In this document: in pieces, positions 23,101-36,400 of the stretch | How the letters are laid out: each line of letters starts with the position of its first letter | How positions within the stretch are numbered: the stretch's first letter is position 1 | Assembly (NCBI RefSeq): GCF_000002075.1 | Contig: NW_004797650.1 | Coordinates: forward strand, 681,900 to 745,899 | Direction: 5' to 3' | DNA from: Aplysia californica | Taxonomy: Eukaryota > Mollusca > Gastropoda > Aplysiida > Aplysiidae | Length of the DNA stretch: 64,000 bases | Made by a program: the position numbers and the translations under genes | Notes under the pieces: generated by a model | The model's database searches: none | Told to the model about the DNA's origin: nothing | Seen by the model: the letters and a program-made list of their open reading frames with translations, nothing else

Positions 23101-26100
23101 CCTACTGTCAGTATTTATTTACAGGAGATCAGAAGCAGTAACATTCAACATGTAGTGAGATCTACAAAACAAACACTTTATCTGCAATAACTATAGCACG
23201 GAAGCCATCACATGTAGGCCAAGACATATGGCGAATTATTATCTCGCTACATTCTATGTTTACTTTTTTAAATTACATGGGTAAACATTTACCTACAGAA
23301 TTAACAATTTGGAGATGCTACAGCTACTTATATTTATTTAAAGTTATATTCTCTACCTCTTCTGTTGAGCCTATGGTTCACTTTTTCTTTACAGTCAATA
23401 TATCATGATTCCCTCCAAAATCACCATCATAATTATACAAGGAGTTAGCTCCAATGCCTGAACCAAACAAAAGACAGGAAGGACCTTACCCTTTCCTTTT
23501 TTACATGTAATTGAAAAATAGTGGATATGGTTATCACAGCTAACTATGGAATTAGGCAGAAATTATTTATTAGTCAGTCAGCATTCGTTCAACAACTAAA
23601 TACAGTATTCAACCAAAAATAGCATCCAGCTAATCTCCCCCACCCACAACCCCCAGAATTAACAATTTGGAGATGCAACAGCTATTTATATTTATTTAAA
23701 GTTTTATTCTCTACCTCCTCTGTTGAGTTTACAGTTCACTCTTTCTTTACAGTCATGAAGCCAGTATTTGCCATTTCTAATCAGGAATTTTTCTGCACTA
23801 CTTCTATCATGGTATTTAAAATAAAACGCTCAAAAGATTGCATACTTTCTTTCACTTTCTCTGATTGTGTATATGCGCACGTGCGAGTGGGTGTGTGTAT
23901 GTACGTGACGCGCATGCATGTGATCCAGTCCTGTTACAAACATAACCACTCCCATCCCAGAACATTTATAGTTTAAGATAAGATCTCATCTTGCCTAAAC
24001 CTAAAATCCGCCCGGTTTATGGGTCTTTTTTAAAGAGAATGAGGGTGGGAGAGGAGGGGTGGGGAGATAAACAGCCTATAAATAATGAGTAGACAGGATA
24101 GGAGTACCGTACCTTTGGCCTGTTCTGTGGGCCTCTGGTCAACACTGAGTTAAACATGTTCCGGGCTCGGTTCAGGATGGACATGCTTGTGGAAATGGAC
24201 TTTCCGCAGAAGTTACAACTGACCAACACCTGGGCTGGCACCCTGTGCTCCTGGACAAACGACTGGCGGACGATGTCAAAATGTGCCCTGAATCGGTAAA
24301 AAAAAAAACATTAAAAAAAAAACCAAGATGAACAACTACTTCCGAGAATGTTTATTTGAATAAAGAGAAGCACATCCAGAAAGTAACATTTAGTGCCGGG
24401 GAAAAGGGAAGAAAGACTGACGCACAGATAAGATACAACACAGGGAATGTAAAAAAGTAGGCACCATTAGCTGGGCCCTCCAACCACAAGCACTTTTTAC
24501 TTTGCTATTATTTTTTGTTTCAGTTAACAGTTGAGTTTTACGGCACACGCAACACCACTAGGTCATATAAGTGATGAAGATTTTAGAGGCGTTACAATTT
24601 TTTTTAAAGACAGTAAAAAAACAAAAAAAAGGAGAGATAATGACAATATTTGTTTTACAGGAAATAAGGAGCAAACCACACCAGAGTGAAAGCCCTTGTA
24701 GAAGGACACAAAATGAACAGATCATATTGTCTTGAACATCTTGTATCAAGACAATTAGAAATTTTAGTAAGAGTTTTATAGCATTTGCAATACAATTAGG
24801 TCATAAAAGTGCCAAAGATTAGGGTCGTTACAAGAGAGTAACATACACAAAAAAGAAAGAGGAGAGAAAAAGACAACAGATGTTTGACAGGAAGCAAGGA
24901 GCAAACCACATCAGAGCACCTGCCAACCATCCACTAAGATCAGTGTTTGCAAACCTGGGTGATATCGCCCACTAGTGGGCAATTTGGTCATTTTGGTCGG
25001 TGGTGAGGACCACTTGGGTAGGGGCAGTTATTATTTAATGCCTTTATTGGAAATAAATATAGGTGAACGGAGCAAAAATTTTAATTGGTTGCTGGCTGTA
25101 AAAAGGTTGACAAGTACTGATTTAAATCATTCAGAAGACAGGCTGGCTCAATCCTGCCCATCAGGACCAACAGTGCAGAGAGGGGTACAGTGTCCCAGCA
25201 GACGTACGGAGACAGAAAGAAGCATTAAACCACTACATCACAGACAGGGGGCTCTCGTGGCCTAGAGGTTAAAGTCAGGGGTGTGGCTGAAAGACAGCAA
25301 TAAGAAGGAGCCAAGGAGTAGCAGTAGAAAGACTGCAGAAAGAGTCAGGAGCCCAGAAGAAGAGGCAAAGGAGGTGGAGATGGAGGCAGAAAGAGGAGGT
25401 GAAAGGAGACAATTTTAGAGAAGAAAATTATTCAGTCGCCACCCGGATTTGAACTCGGGACCTTTCAATGAGAGGCCAATACCTAAACCTCTAGGCCACA
25501 AGAGGCCCCTAAACAAAATTGGGCTCAGTTCAAGTTCTTAGAGCAAAATACAACATGCTACCTCTGGTGCCAAAATCTCCATCTGTCCAGTAAATCTCTG
25601 TACCTGGAAGAGAAAAATAAAGACGTGAAGTTTTTAAAAGACAAACTTGAGTTTGAATTTGAAGCTTCTTGGTTCAAAACAATAGAGGGTAAAAAAAACC
25701 AAGTAGGATCCTACTTGCAGTGCCTTCCAACCACCCGCAAAGTAAATGCAACTGATAAATACTCATAACCACCCAAAATAAAGATAACACACATAAGCTG
25801 CTCTTTATATTCTATTTCAGTTACTGTTATGACCAAGACATTTTAATAGCTGTAGCAGAAAAATGTTAAGCGTTTCCACCAAATTTAGATCACTTAGGAG
25901 GCTGGCTGCTTCAACTCCTGACTGTCAAGGTTAACCCAGGCATGCAACAAAATTTGCAGTTATTTATACAATTAATCACAATAACAGTTTAACCTACCTG
26001 GTAAACGTCACAAGGACAATTGAAACACTGAAAAGAGGAAAACCAGGAAGACCAGACCAAAACCCAAAAAAACTGCTATCAGGCAAGAGCAGAAAAGTAA

Positions 26101-29100
26101 CTTTCTTTATATCGAGGACTCTATCTTAGAACACACCACTGAAATACCCAGTACTTCTATGAGCCAGCTTAACTCTTTTTATCCGGGCTACGAGTATACT
26201 CGTAACGAGGACCAATCCTGGCTACGAGTATTCTCGGAACAGCGATACGGTCACGTCAAAGAAGTTAGTTCTGCTTGTAATTACCAAAATACGCAAATAC
26301 GGCGATGCTAGCTCTGTCTGAACATTTTAATTTTCCAATGAACTGTGGTTTCTTTGTTTTTGATGGGTGTAGCAGCTTGAAAGATGTCTCGAAAACGCAC
26401 ATTCACGACCGACGAAGTACTATTTGAAGTGGCGCTGGGTTGTGAGGGGGAATGATACTAATTTGATGAAAGTGACTCTGAAATAGGTGCCGTAAATTCC
26501 GTTGTGGATGATAAGAAACAGGACTTAGACTCATCTAATAGCGATTCAGATCATGGTGAAGGGGTCAGTACTGGAATTCGTGCTCGATGGGTAGGGCTAG
26601 ATCTAGAGCTATAAAATCCAATGGGACGTCCTGGGCGCGGCAATCAGGGTCAAGTTCGAGGGTGGAATACACCTCAAAATCTACATTGTGCTATTGGTGT
26701 ATTTCCTAACCACATTCATTTACAAAAACTACATTCAATTTCTAACATAACTGCCAAATTTCCTTAAAACCTTAGAGTAAATGTAGGAAATACAACACTT
26801 TGAACTATACGCACTGACTTCCCACTCATACGGCGCGGCGGCCCCAGGACGGGTACAGAGTCCGCTGGGGTACGGCTAGGATAAAAAGAGTTAAACTGTT
26901 TAATACAAATTTTTCTCTACGATATGCATGTCTAAAAATCATTCTAAAAATAGAAATCTGCCTCAAACAAGTTTGAATTAAGGGTAATAAACTTTTCTGG
27001 ACTGCTTTACCTTTATTTGCATTTGCAAATAGGTGCTCTTAAAGACATGACCTTTTGTTTGGTTTGTTTTAGTAAGAGTTTTACAACACTTAGTTCAGCA
27101 CAATTAGGTAATATAAGTGCCAAACATTAAAGTTGTTACAAGAGAGTAACAAACATGAAAATGAAGGAGGAGAGGTAAGGACAACCTACGTCTGATAGGA
27201 ACTAATGAACAAAACTACACCAGAGCACCCGCCAACCATCCACTAGGTGGGACCAATACTTGAACTATAATTACGAAGCTCAGTAAACCACAGTTGAGGG
27301 CACTCTCACATCCTCCCTCCCATTAGTTTTTAAACATTTTAAAGCACATTTGAATCTTGATAGATGCAGCCAGAAGAAACGAAGCAATGCAGTTACTGAT
27401 AGAGCAATGATGCAGAAGAGGTTGGAAAAATGGGGTAGAAGGGAGAGGGACCGAAATATTTCTTGTCATTTACATGCCTAAAAACCTGATCTGTGAGAGA
27501 ATCCCCTTTATGCCTGCCAATGACCAGGAATAAGCTGAAATACACAGTGCTAAAAAGTACAAGTTGGTCAAAGGCAGAATCAGAATTGTAATGGTACAAA
27601 CTGGTATGGAATAATAGAACAAGCAGTATGGGACAAAACGTAATAAAACAAACGGTAATGGAACACACTGTTAGGGAATGAACAGTCAAACAAACTGTAA
27701 TGGGACAATAGAACAAACTGTAATGGGACAATAGAACAAACTGTGATGGGACAATAGAACAAACTGTAATGGGACAATAGAACAAACTGTGATGGGACAA
27801 TAGAACAAACTGTGTTTACTGTAATGGAACAGACTGTGATGGGACAATAGAACAAACTGTGATGGGGCAATAGAACAAACTGTAACAGAACAAACGGTGG
27901 TGGGACAAATAGTAACGGAATAATGAAACAAACTGTAATGGAAACAACTGCCATGGAGCAGACTCTAGCAGTAAGAGTTCCAGTTTTATCTCACCCGTCG
28001 ATCCACTCCATAACTCTAGGGTCTTTCATGACAACATGAGACGTGGAGAACACAGCAGCAATAGCCGCAGTCTGGACATCAGCTGTGCGGTCGACAAAAT
28101 TCTCCAGCAAGTTGATACCAGCATCGGTCATTCCTGTTGGAGAAAGAGTAAAATCTAGAGTCATGAACTCATGATTGTTTTTTTAATCCACTTTATTTTT
28201 GGTCAGGGAAAGAATACAGAGCACTTTTTAAGATATAATAGCTACAGCAGTGAAAAAAAATAATTGCAAGAAGCAAAATATCAGTGCACAAATACTTACA
28301 ATTCTAAAAATAGTGCAGAAACAAAACTGCTGTAACAAAAACAAAATTTCCACCAACCTGTTAAGAGGATGCCATCCAAATCTCCACTCTGCGTCAGTTC
28401 ATCACACAACTTGCACAAATATGATTTGAGCTAAGGGAGAGAGATGTAACACAAATTGATAAACGGGTATATGTGAGGCATGCTGACAAATGAGTTATTT
28501 TTCAGAATTAGGCTCTAAGGAAAAAGATATGTCAAATTTATATGCTCAGTTAATACAATTTCTTGTATGAAATGATAAAAAATATGTTTAGCTTGAAAAA
28601 AAATGGAATCGGTTGAAAATCTAAAAATTCGATCCTCGAGTCGATTTTCGGTCGATATCTCCATTTCGTGAATTGCAAGAAGTATCTAATTTTGTCAGCA
28701 CACCTCAGATATGTTTGACGGCACTATCAACACAGTTTTGGTCCCCTGAGTACCAAGGTAACATAGATCACTCTGCTATGGAGTTGTGTAGTATGAGTAA
28801 AGAGAATCATATTGCAATAAACAGAGGACCTACAAAGATCTCTACGGTGTTTAGAACTCTGTTGTTTTGTATGGTGTTGTTTAGTATGAGTGAAGAAAAT
28901 CATATCACCACAACAACAGACATTTAGGGCAGGGACAAGAAACATTGACAGACACAAACGACAAAGAGAAAGAAGAGAAGTAGGAACCATCAAAAGCACC
29001 TTTCAACCTCCCCTACCAAGATCGTTGCCCCAAAGAAAAGATTTTTTTAAAAATTTTCCACTGTAATTATAACTACTGTACTAAACAAGATACAATAAAC

Positions 29101-30383
29101 AAAAGTGAATGGGCAATGCAACACATACCTTGGCATCTGGGAGGTAGTTCAGGGCAAACCCGACTCTGTCTTCAACAGACATGTCTACTTCATTCTGTGG
29201 ATCATAGACAACATACATGTGAGACATCATGGTGAAATCAGACGCTCGTCAAAAAAATGAATTTGAAAATACCCGCATTTTTCCGGCAGTTTGGCATTTT
29301 TTATCTTTTTTTTTATCTTTTTTTTTTTGTCTCAACACCTTTTATGTCCATTTAAACACATATTTCTGTCTGCATTTTACTGAAAAATATAGACCAAAGG
29401 CATAAAAATGCAAGTTTATAGTTTTCAAGCGCACTCGCGCTTTCGAAGTCACAAACGTTTGGTGGCCATTTTTTTGCTAATTTTAACTCTGAGACCAGGC
29501 AACCCACACCTCCCTCAACTGCAAATATCTCAACTTCTATTCAAGAAAGACAAACATTTTTTTCGTCAGAAGATAGACAAATGAACAAGCTTTAAGATGA
29601 TACTAATAACTATACATGCCCAAAAATTGACGAGTGCCTGATTCAAGCGCATCATGACACATATCACCAGCACCATCCCACAAGCACTTAAGTCAATTTT
29701 TAAGTCTTGAGAAAATTAAGGAAAAAGACAGCAACCTCATCAGAACCATGAATTAGGCACTTTTTTTTTTTTCAGTTAAAAACTACTTCCCCCCTATGGA
29801 TTTTTGTTTTACATTATAATGACCCTGTGTAAGACTTCCACCTGTCTAATGCTGTCACTTTCCTCCTCAACAACAGGTGGCCGTCTTAGACAATTCTGAC
29901 AGTATATTGTAAAACCTCTAACTACCTGCTTCATTTTTTTACAAAATTACTGGCTTTGCCATGAATAACGCTTAACATCAATACAGTACACAACATACCA
30001 AGACATTTTCGTAATCATCCTCATCGCAAGCCAGGAAAGCAAAGACAGCCCGCAGGTACGGGTTTTCCAGCTGATGTAGAAGAGTTCCACATGTCCTGCG
30101 CCACAGGGCATTCTTGTCCTCTGTGTAACCTGACAGTGCCATGGCAACAGCCTGTAGGCTGGGCTTGCCTCGACCTGCACAGATGGACGGTAAACAAGCA
30201 GATTGCTCAAAAATATTCCAAACGTTACAATTCACCCCATTACCGATTATTTTAGAACAATAGAAGATGAGAATTCATAATTCTCCAATTCTTCAAAAAG
30301 TGAGTGGGGGCAGGGGTACAAAGAAGTGGCTCAAAAAATCATTCCAGCCTTTATGTCATCATACCTCAACATTCTAGAATTAC

Positions 30384-30427
<44 letters not shown>

Positions 30428-30460
30428 AGCGAGCGAGAGCGAGAGCGAGAGCGAGAGTGA

Positions 30461-30497
<37 letters not shown>

Positions 30498-33400
30498 TAA
30501 CAATATCAGTGTTTGCCTGCTGAGACATGTCAGACCGAGCCTCTAAATTGTGGCAATCAATCGTGGCAATCGGGGCAGAAAATATTTTCAGCATTTTGAC
30601 TGTTTTTAAAAATCACCGCTCTCTCTTGATAAATATCACATGATAAAAAAAAACAACATAAACATCAGTAAATATTTTTAAAACTTTTAAAATATGGAAG
30701 AAAAGACATGGAACAAAACCAAACCACCTTCTTCTGCACTCATGGCACAGTTGCTGAGGATCTCCAGAGCTTGTTTGATGTGAAGGTAGAAGAGAGAAAT
30801 GGCTGACGCTCTCTCTGGGTCACCCTGCTCCACCAGGCTGAACATGGGGGAATAAGAAAGAAATTTTTTTTAAACCCTTCATGATACAATCGTGTCTGCT
30901 TATAACAGACCCTTCAACATTTTTTTTTTTGCAGAACTCATAACAATCATTAAAAGCGCAACTTCTTTGATGATGTAAGGAAAGCAGTTTCCAACTGCAT
31001 GACAATGCATCGGCTTCCATGACTGTCCCGGAAAGATCAGGCGCAAATATATCTGCTTCGCCCAGCCTTTATTTTATTTTGTTTCATGTGTTGTCAATCC
31101 CAGATTCCTTGTCACTCTTACGAATTTAAGCAAACCTGGAACATTTACTGGAATGAAACTATGAAGAACTATGAGTGTTGAAATGGTCACTTAACCATTT
31201 AACACCCAGAGTGGTGTTGCACGGAGTCTATCCATTCGCACCTAGATCGGGGTTGCCCTGTGTTTAAATCACCGAACTCGGGACACTGTCGTGGTAAGCA
31301 GTTCGATGAGCTCAAGAAGAAATATCAGATTAGAATTGACTGATAACAAATCTATAAAGTACAGGTACAGTTGTTCTTCTTTCTATGAGTTTTTGAATGG
31401 TCGAAATTGATCCAGAAATAGTGTGTGTATTAATTTTTAAAGTAAATATGACGAAATGAAGGGTGTGATGGAGTTGAAACTTGGGATAAATCCAGGGCAA
31501 CTTTGAAAAAAACATAAAAATCCAGCCCAAGAAGCGATTTCAACCCAACAAAACCATTGCAAGTCCATTTCTCGGTCTAACGTAATACTGCATTTCTAAG
31601 TCACTAAATGAGTTGGTTATTTTTTAATATGACAAAATAGATGGGTAACTAATGAAAAAATCTGAGGGTCACAACTATAAGGAGAGAAATAAATAATTTG
31701 CTGACACTGTACTGCAGCAGAAACTGGCTCGTTGGAAGCAGTATTAATTTCCTAATACAGCTGCCTTTTTTCCTGATTATTTTTTAAAGAATTTTTTTTC
31801 ATGGATTTTCAAAGAACAAATGTATTATACTTTTAGAGTATTCTTTTCCGGGATTTCAGGACATTTATCGGGACAAATCCCCAGGAGCTAAATAGTTCAT
31901 GTGTATCTGCACTGGGTCATCAGGTTTACAATGTTCAACACCTGGTGCATAAATTGAAATAATAAAACTCAAGGCAAAGAGCTACGAATTACGACAAAAA
32001 GGTTACAAAGTACAAGCAAAATCAATGCCAAACCTGTGAATAAAGCTTTCAAAATTCTGTTTTTGTTGATCTGGTATCCAGCCACACAGCTGTAAGGCCA
32101 TTGTCCTGCAAAGAAAAAACAATTTTCATCAAAGTACTCGAAATGAGTTCCGACTTAAAGACAATTACGTTATAGAAGACCTCTGTAGAGAAAATAATTT
32201 TTGTCACATTAATTTAACTAAACAGAATAGTGCACTTAATATTCTCTGCCAGAGGGTGGGGGCTCTTTTTGGTTGAGACCAGAAAGTGTTTAGTAAATTT
32301 TCAAATCAATATTGTAGAACTTTCTGGCAAAACATACAAATCAGATTTCTCCACAAACGTCAAACACCCAACATTAGTTAGTAAAGTCAAATACCCAACA
32401 TTACATCCACCCAAACACGCTCAGTGTTACAGATATTTCAACTTCATTTATAAATATGGAGAAACAAATGCAGGGCTTTGTGACAAAAAAAACCCCCACT
32501 ATACCCAAAAAGTGAAGTACACATTTATATGATTCATGATCTGTGTGCTGCTCTGATACCACATATCTAAAACAGTAAAGACTAAAGACCCCCTTGGCAT
32601 TGAAAAGGGAAAAAACACTTTTCAATACTAGAGGTGATCCATTTTGTCACAAAACCCCTTAAATGTTAATTCCTCATCCTTTAATCCTTTCACTGCCAGA
32701 CCCGCTCAATGTTACTAAAGAGTTTATAAAGTCTTTGTCAAAGCAGCCAAGAGGATCCGTCACTCACCTCTCAGCACATCTGTAGTGTGTCCGCTTTGAG
32801 TATTTCCCTCCCTCTGACGCCTTCCAGTGCACAGGTACTGCCTCGCTGACCAGGTGGTCATCCTCCCGGTCAAACCTCAGCAACGACAGGATCCCTGTGG
32901 CCGCCGGTATACGTAGTTTGCTGTTGCTGGCCGTTTGAGAGCTGATCACTTCACGAACGTCTTGGATCAGTGTTAAGGAAATGGTGATTGTAAAAACAAA
33001 AACAGAAAACAAAACAAAACAGAAAGACATCGAAATCACAAAAAGATGACAGAAAAATGTAGGAACAGCAAAAAGACAAGAGAACGCTGAATTTGCAATA
33101 GAAGACAGGAAAATATTGAAGAAAAAAAAGGAAAACAAAAAGCAAAGAAAAAGATTTAAAATTGAATAAAAATTTGGCTCAAAGACAGTAAGACATTGTA
33201 ATTTCATAAAGAAGACAGAATTTTCAAAAAGAAAAAAGAAGAGACATTGGAATTGCAAAAAGGAGGTTTTTTTAATTGAAAAAAAAAAAAAGACCTAGAA
33301 TTTGTAAAAAGAAGATAAAAAGATGTGGAATTTTCATTTTAAAAACAGGACAAAAAAGTTATGAAACTTCAGGAGATATCCAATGAAGCAACAACAAAAA

Positions 33401-36400
33401 AATGAAACAAAATAACTATTTGACAGCCACGAGCCTGACCATGACACCACAAATGCTGTTTTTACAGCCTGTAGCTAGGCAGAATCAAACATTCATCTCT
33501 CATAGGAGTGGTGGAGAGAATAAAGAACTCCCCAATCAACCAAATTTCCAAAACATCATCCCCTTTAGGGATTCAAATGAGCATCATCTGCACACACCAT
33601 GGCTCCATATGCTCATCTGAGGTAACGGTGCCACCCCACAGCAGCAGGTTTCTGTCAGACTCCAAGAAATGTTAGTGAAAGGATACTGTAAATCCATCGC
33701 CATAAGCCCATCAGGTGTGGTTCATTCTCTATGGCTTTTATGTTGGCGGCAATGTCCTGAGCCTGAAAAAAAAAAAACAATTGAAAAAAAGCGTAGATCT
33801 ATGTGTTTTTTCAGTAAAGAGAAACAATGTTTTAAGAATAAAAATAAAATTTCTTTTTAATGGATACTCACAGGGACATTTGATTTACAATGGCACATGC
33901 GTACACACACACACACATACATACACAGTTGAGCACTGGTAACTAATAAAAGCAAAACTCGAATTCCCGGATAGCTTGAACAATGTGCTATACTCAACTG
34001 AACAGCTATATTTTCGTTGTATTGGCAGCAATGTTTTCTCGAACACCTGCATAGATGTGTCGAATGACTCATTTCCAAAAGACTGATCAAAATTTTTCTT
34101 CTCGAAGCCATCATGACCATCTCTATCAGGTTACATGAGCCCACTAGGCTCACCCCTGCACAGCAGATACATACACACTGCCGCTATCGAAACACATCAA
34201 CGCACATTACCTGTAGCTTGCGTGCTTAAGGCGCTAGAACTTTCTACAATCTAGTCATGAAAGGGTGGGCGCTAGGTGGTGGGGTGCGATCAAAAACAAT
34301 GTGGTGCTGCACTGCACTGGGTTTTTTTAAATAGTTTATTAGAGGTTTTACGGCGCTCGCAACTACATAAGGTCATATGAGGGCCAAGGGGTGGATGTCA
34401 ATAGAGAAGTCCTTACAGGGAATCAGACTTACTCTGCTCACCCCTCTAGCTTCAACAGCACAAAATCTGCTTCGACTATCAAGGCACCCTGGAAATAGCG
34501 GGTCACAAGAGTGTGACAAACATACAAAAGAAGTAGAGGAAAAGGACAATAGTACGGAATAGGACAGAAAAAGCAGCAGTTCCCTGTTGTAGTTCAGGCA
34601 CAGTTATGAGCATGACATTGTTGAATCAGCCCATTTAAAATTCTACTGTGCATAGGAAGGAGAAATGTCCCCCCTATGGGAATGACCTAAAAACACCCTG
34701 TATAGTGTGTGAATCATATTGATTGTGGGCATGTATGTGAGTGAAGCCTGGGGCGTATCGTATTGCCAAGTAATGGTTCCATAAATCTGTTTGATCACTA
34801 CAACACAAAAGACAGACTGACCTGCAGGCCATAATTGAGGGTTACTCTCCTTTTCATGACCAGGGAGATATCGTTGTCCTGCTCCGTCTCCTCCAAGCAG
34901 CGGATAGTTTCTCCATTCAAAGGCATCATCAATTTGAAGCTGGAAGACCATTCCTGGCCGATTTGGAAAGGAAAGTAACCAAAAAATTGTTAAAACTGTG
35001 TTTGTAATAATTATCGCAAATGTTTGCCCCCCTGACACAATGCAGATCACTTAGAAGGTGACTTATTTCAACCTCGCTTGTCTGGGCCTAGTCTGGGTGA
35101 TGTCCCAGTAGACAGACGAAGATACTTGATCAAATAATTCGCTACTAGTAAATTGAACTGACATCTTTCATGCCATGTTGATGAATAATAAAGTACATAG
35201 TAAATACGAAGACAGGCCCAGAATATAGTGTAAAGCGCATAGAGCCTGCTGTTGAGCAGGGATATGCGCTGTACAAATGCTATTTATTTATTATTATTAT
35301 TATTATTATCAATTTTTAAAATGACTATGAAAAGAAAAAGTTGGTCGTGAGTGAGATATAACTTACACAGTCAGATAGCTAAACATTCTCTATACGTGAG
35401 GCAGCGTGGTGAAATTAGGTGCTCGTCAAAATAATGATGAAGAATCTGGCATTTTTCCCGCAAGTTTGGGATTTTGATCGAATTTTTGGTTTTTGGCTCA
35501 AGACCTTCCATGTCCACTAAAGAAAACATTTCTGTGTGGACTGTACTGAAAAACTTCAATTAAAGGCATAAAAATGTAAATTTTCTGTTTCCCCAGACTC
35601 TCAAGGTAAGGAAATAAATAAACTTTGGGGACCTTTTTCTCGCTAATTTTACCTCTAAGACCTGGCGACCCCCACCTCTTTCAACCGCAAATATCTGGAC
35701 TTGTAACATGATACATTAATATTTTTTTCATCTAAAGCAAGACAAATGAAAAAGCTTTAAGATGATATCACATGCCCAAAAATTGATAAGCGCCTGATTC
35801 TGCAGCGTCGTGGCACATATTCCTCAACATGGACCCCATGAAGTCAAGCATTTTTTCCCATCACTGCTTGAGTAAATGCATGCCATCCCTATTGAATTTA
35901 ACATCAAGTGGCCCAAGCCAATCTCTGACGTGCTCCAAAAGGTTTTTGTGTCATCAGTGATTCTCTTCCCAGCGAGATATCAATGCATCAGTACAAACAG
36001 ACTGAAGTCTGAAGGGACAGAATCAAGACTGTGATCCAAAAAGCTTTCATTAGGTTCTTGGAAGTCATCAGCAGGCTCAGGTCCTGTGTTGTAATGTGCA
36101 TTTTGCTTGCATCCTTCCAAAAATGACAAGCAAACATCAATGTGTTGTGCTTTGCGGTCACCTGTCTGATATTTTGGAACCCGTGGGCTGGTTGTCACTT
36201 ATTAGAGACAATTCTGTAAACTGTTGACTTAAAAAGATCTAGAGCATCAGCAATGTCACAAATTTTACGACTCCTGTAATCACAAATGAGTTTTTCAATG
36301 CTTTCTGAATTTTTTCTGTGTTGGTAGGCAGATGATGACAATTAATCTGCACATCGCGGAGATTTGTAAGCCCCGCATTGGACAAATTGCACCAATGGCA

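Noticed and set aside
27393-27954. Three minus-strand frames of up to 135 codons with repeated SLFYCPITVC
   Set aside because: They are the 23-bp tandem repeat read in three phases; 23 is not a multiple of 3, so the frames cycle.
30304-30594. Arginine/glutamate and serine/leucine repeat frames
   Set aside because: Translation of the GTGC/GAGA microsatellite.
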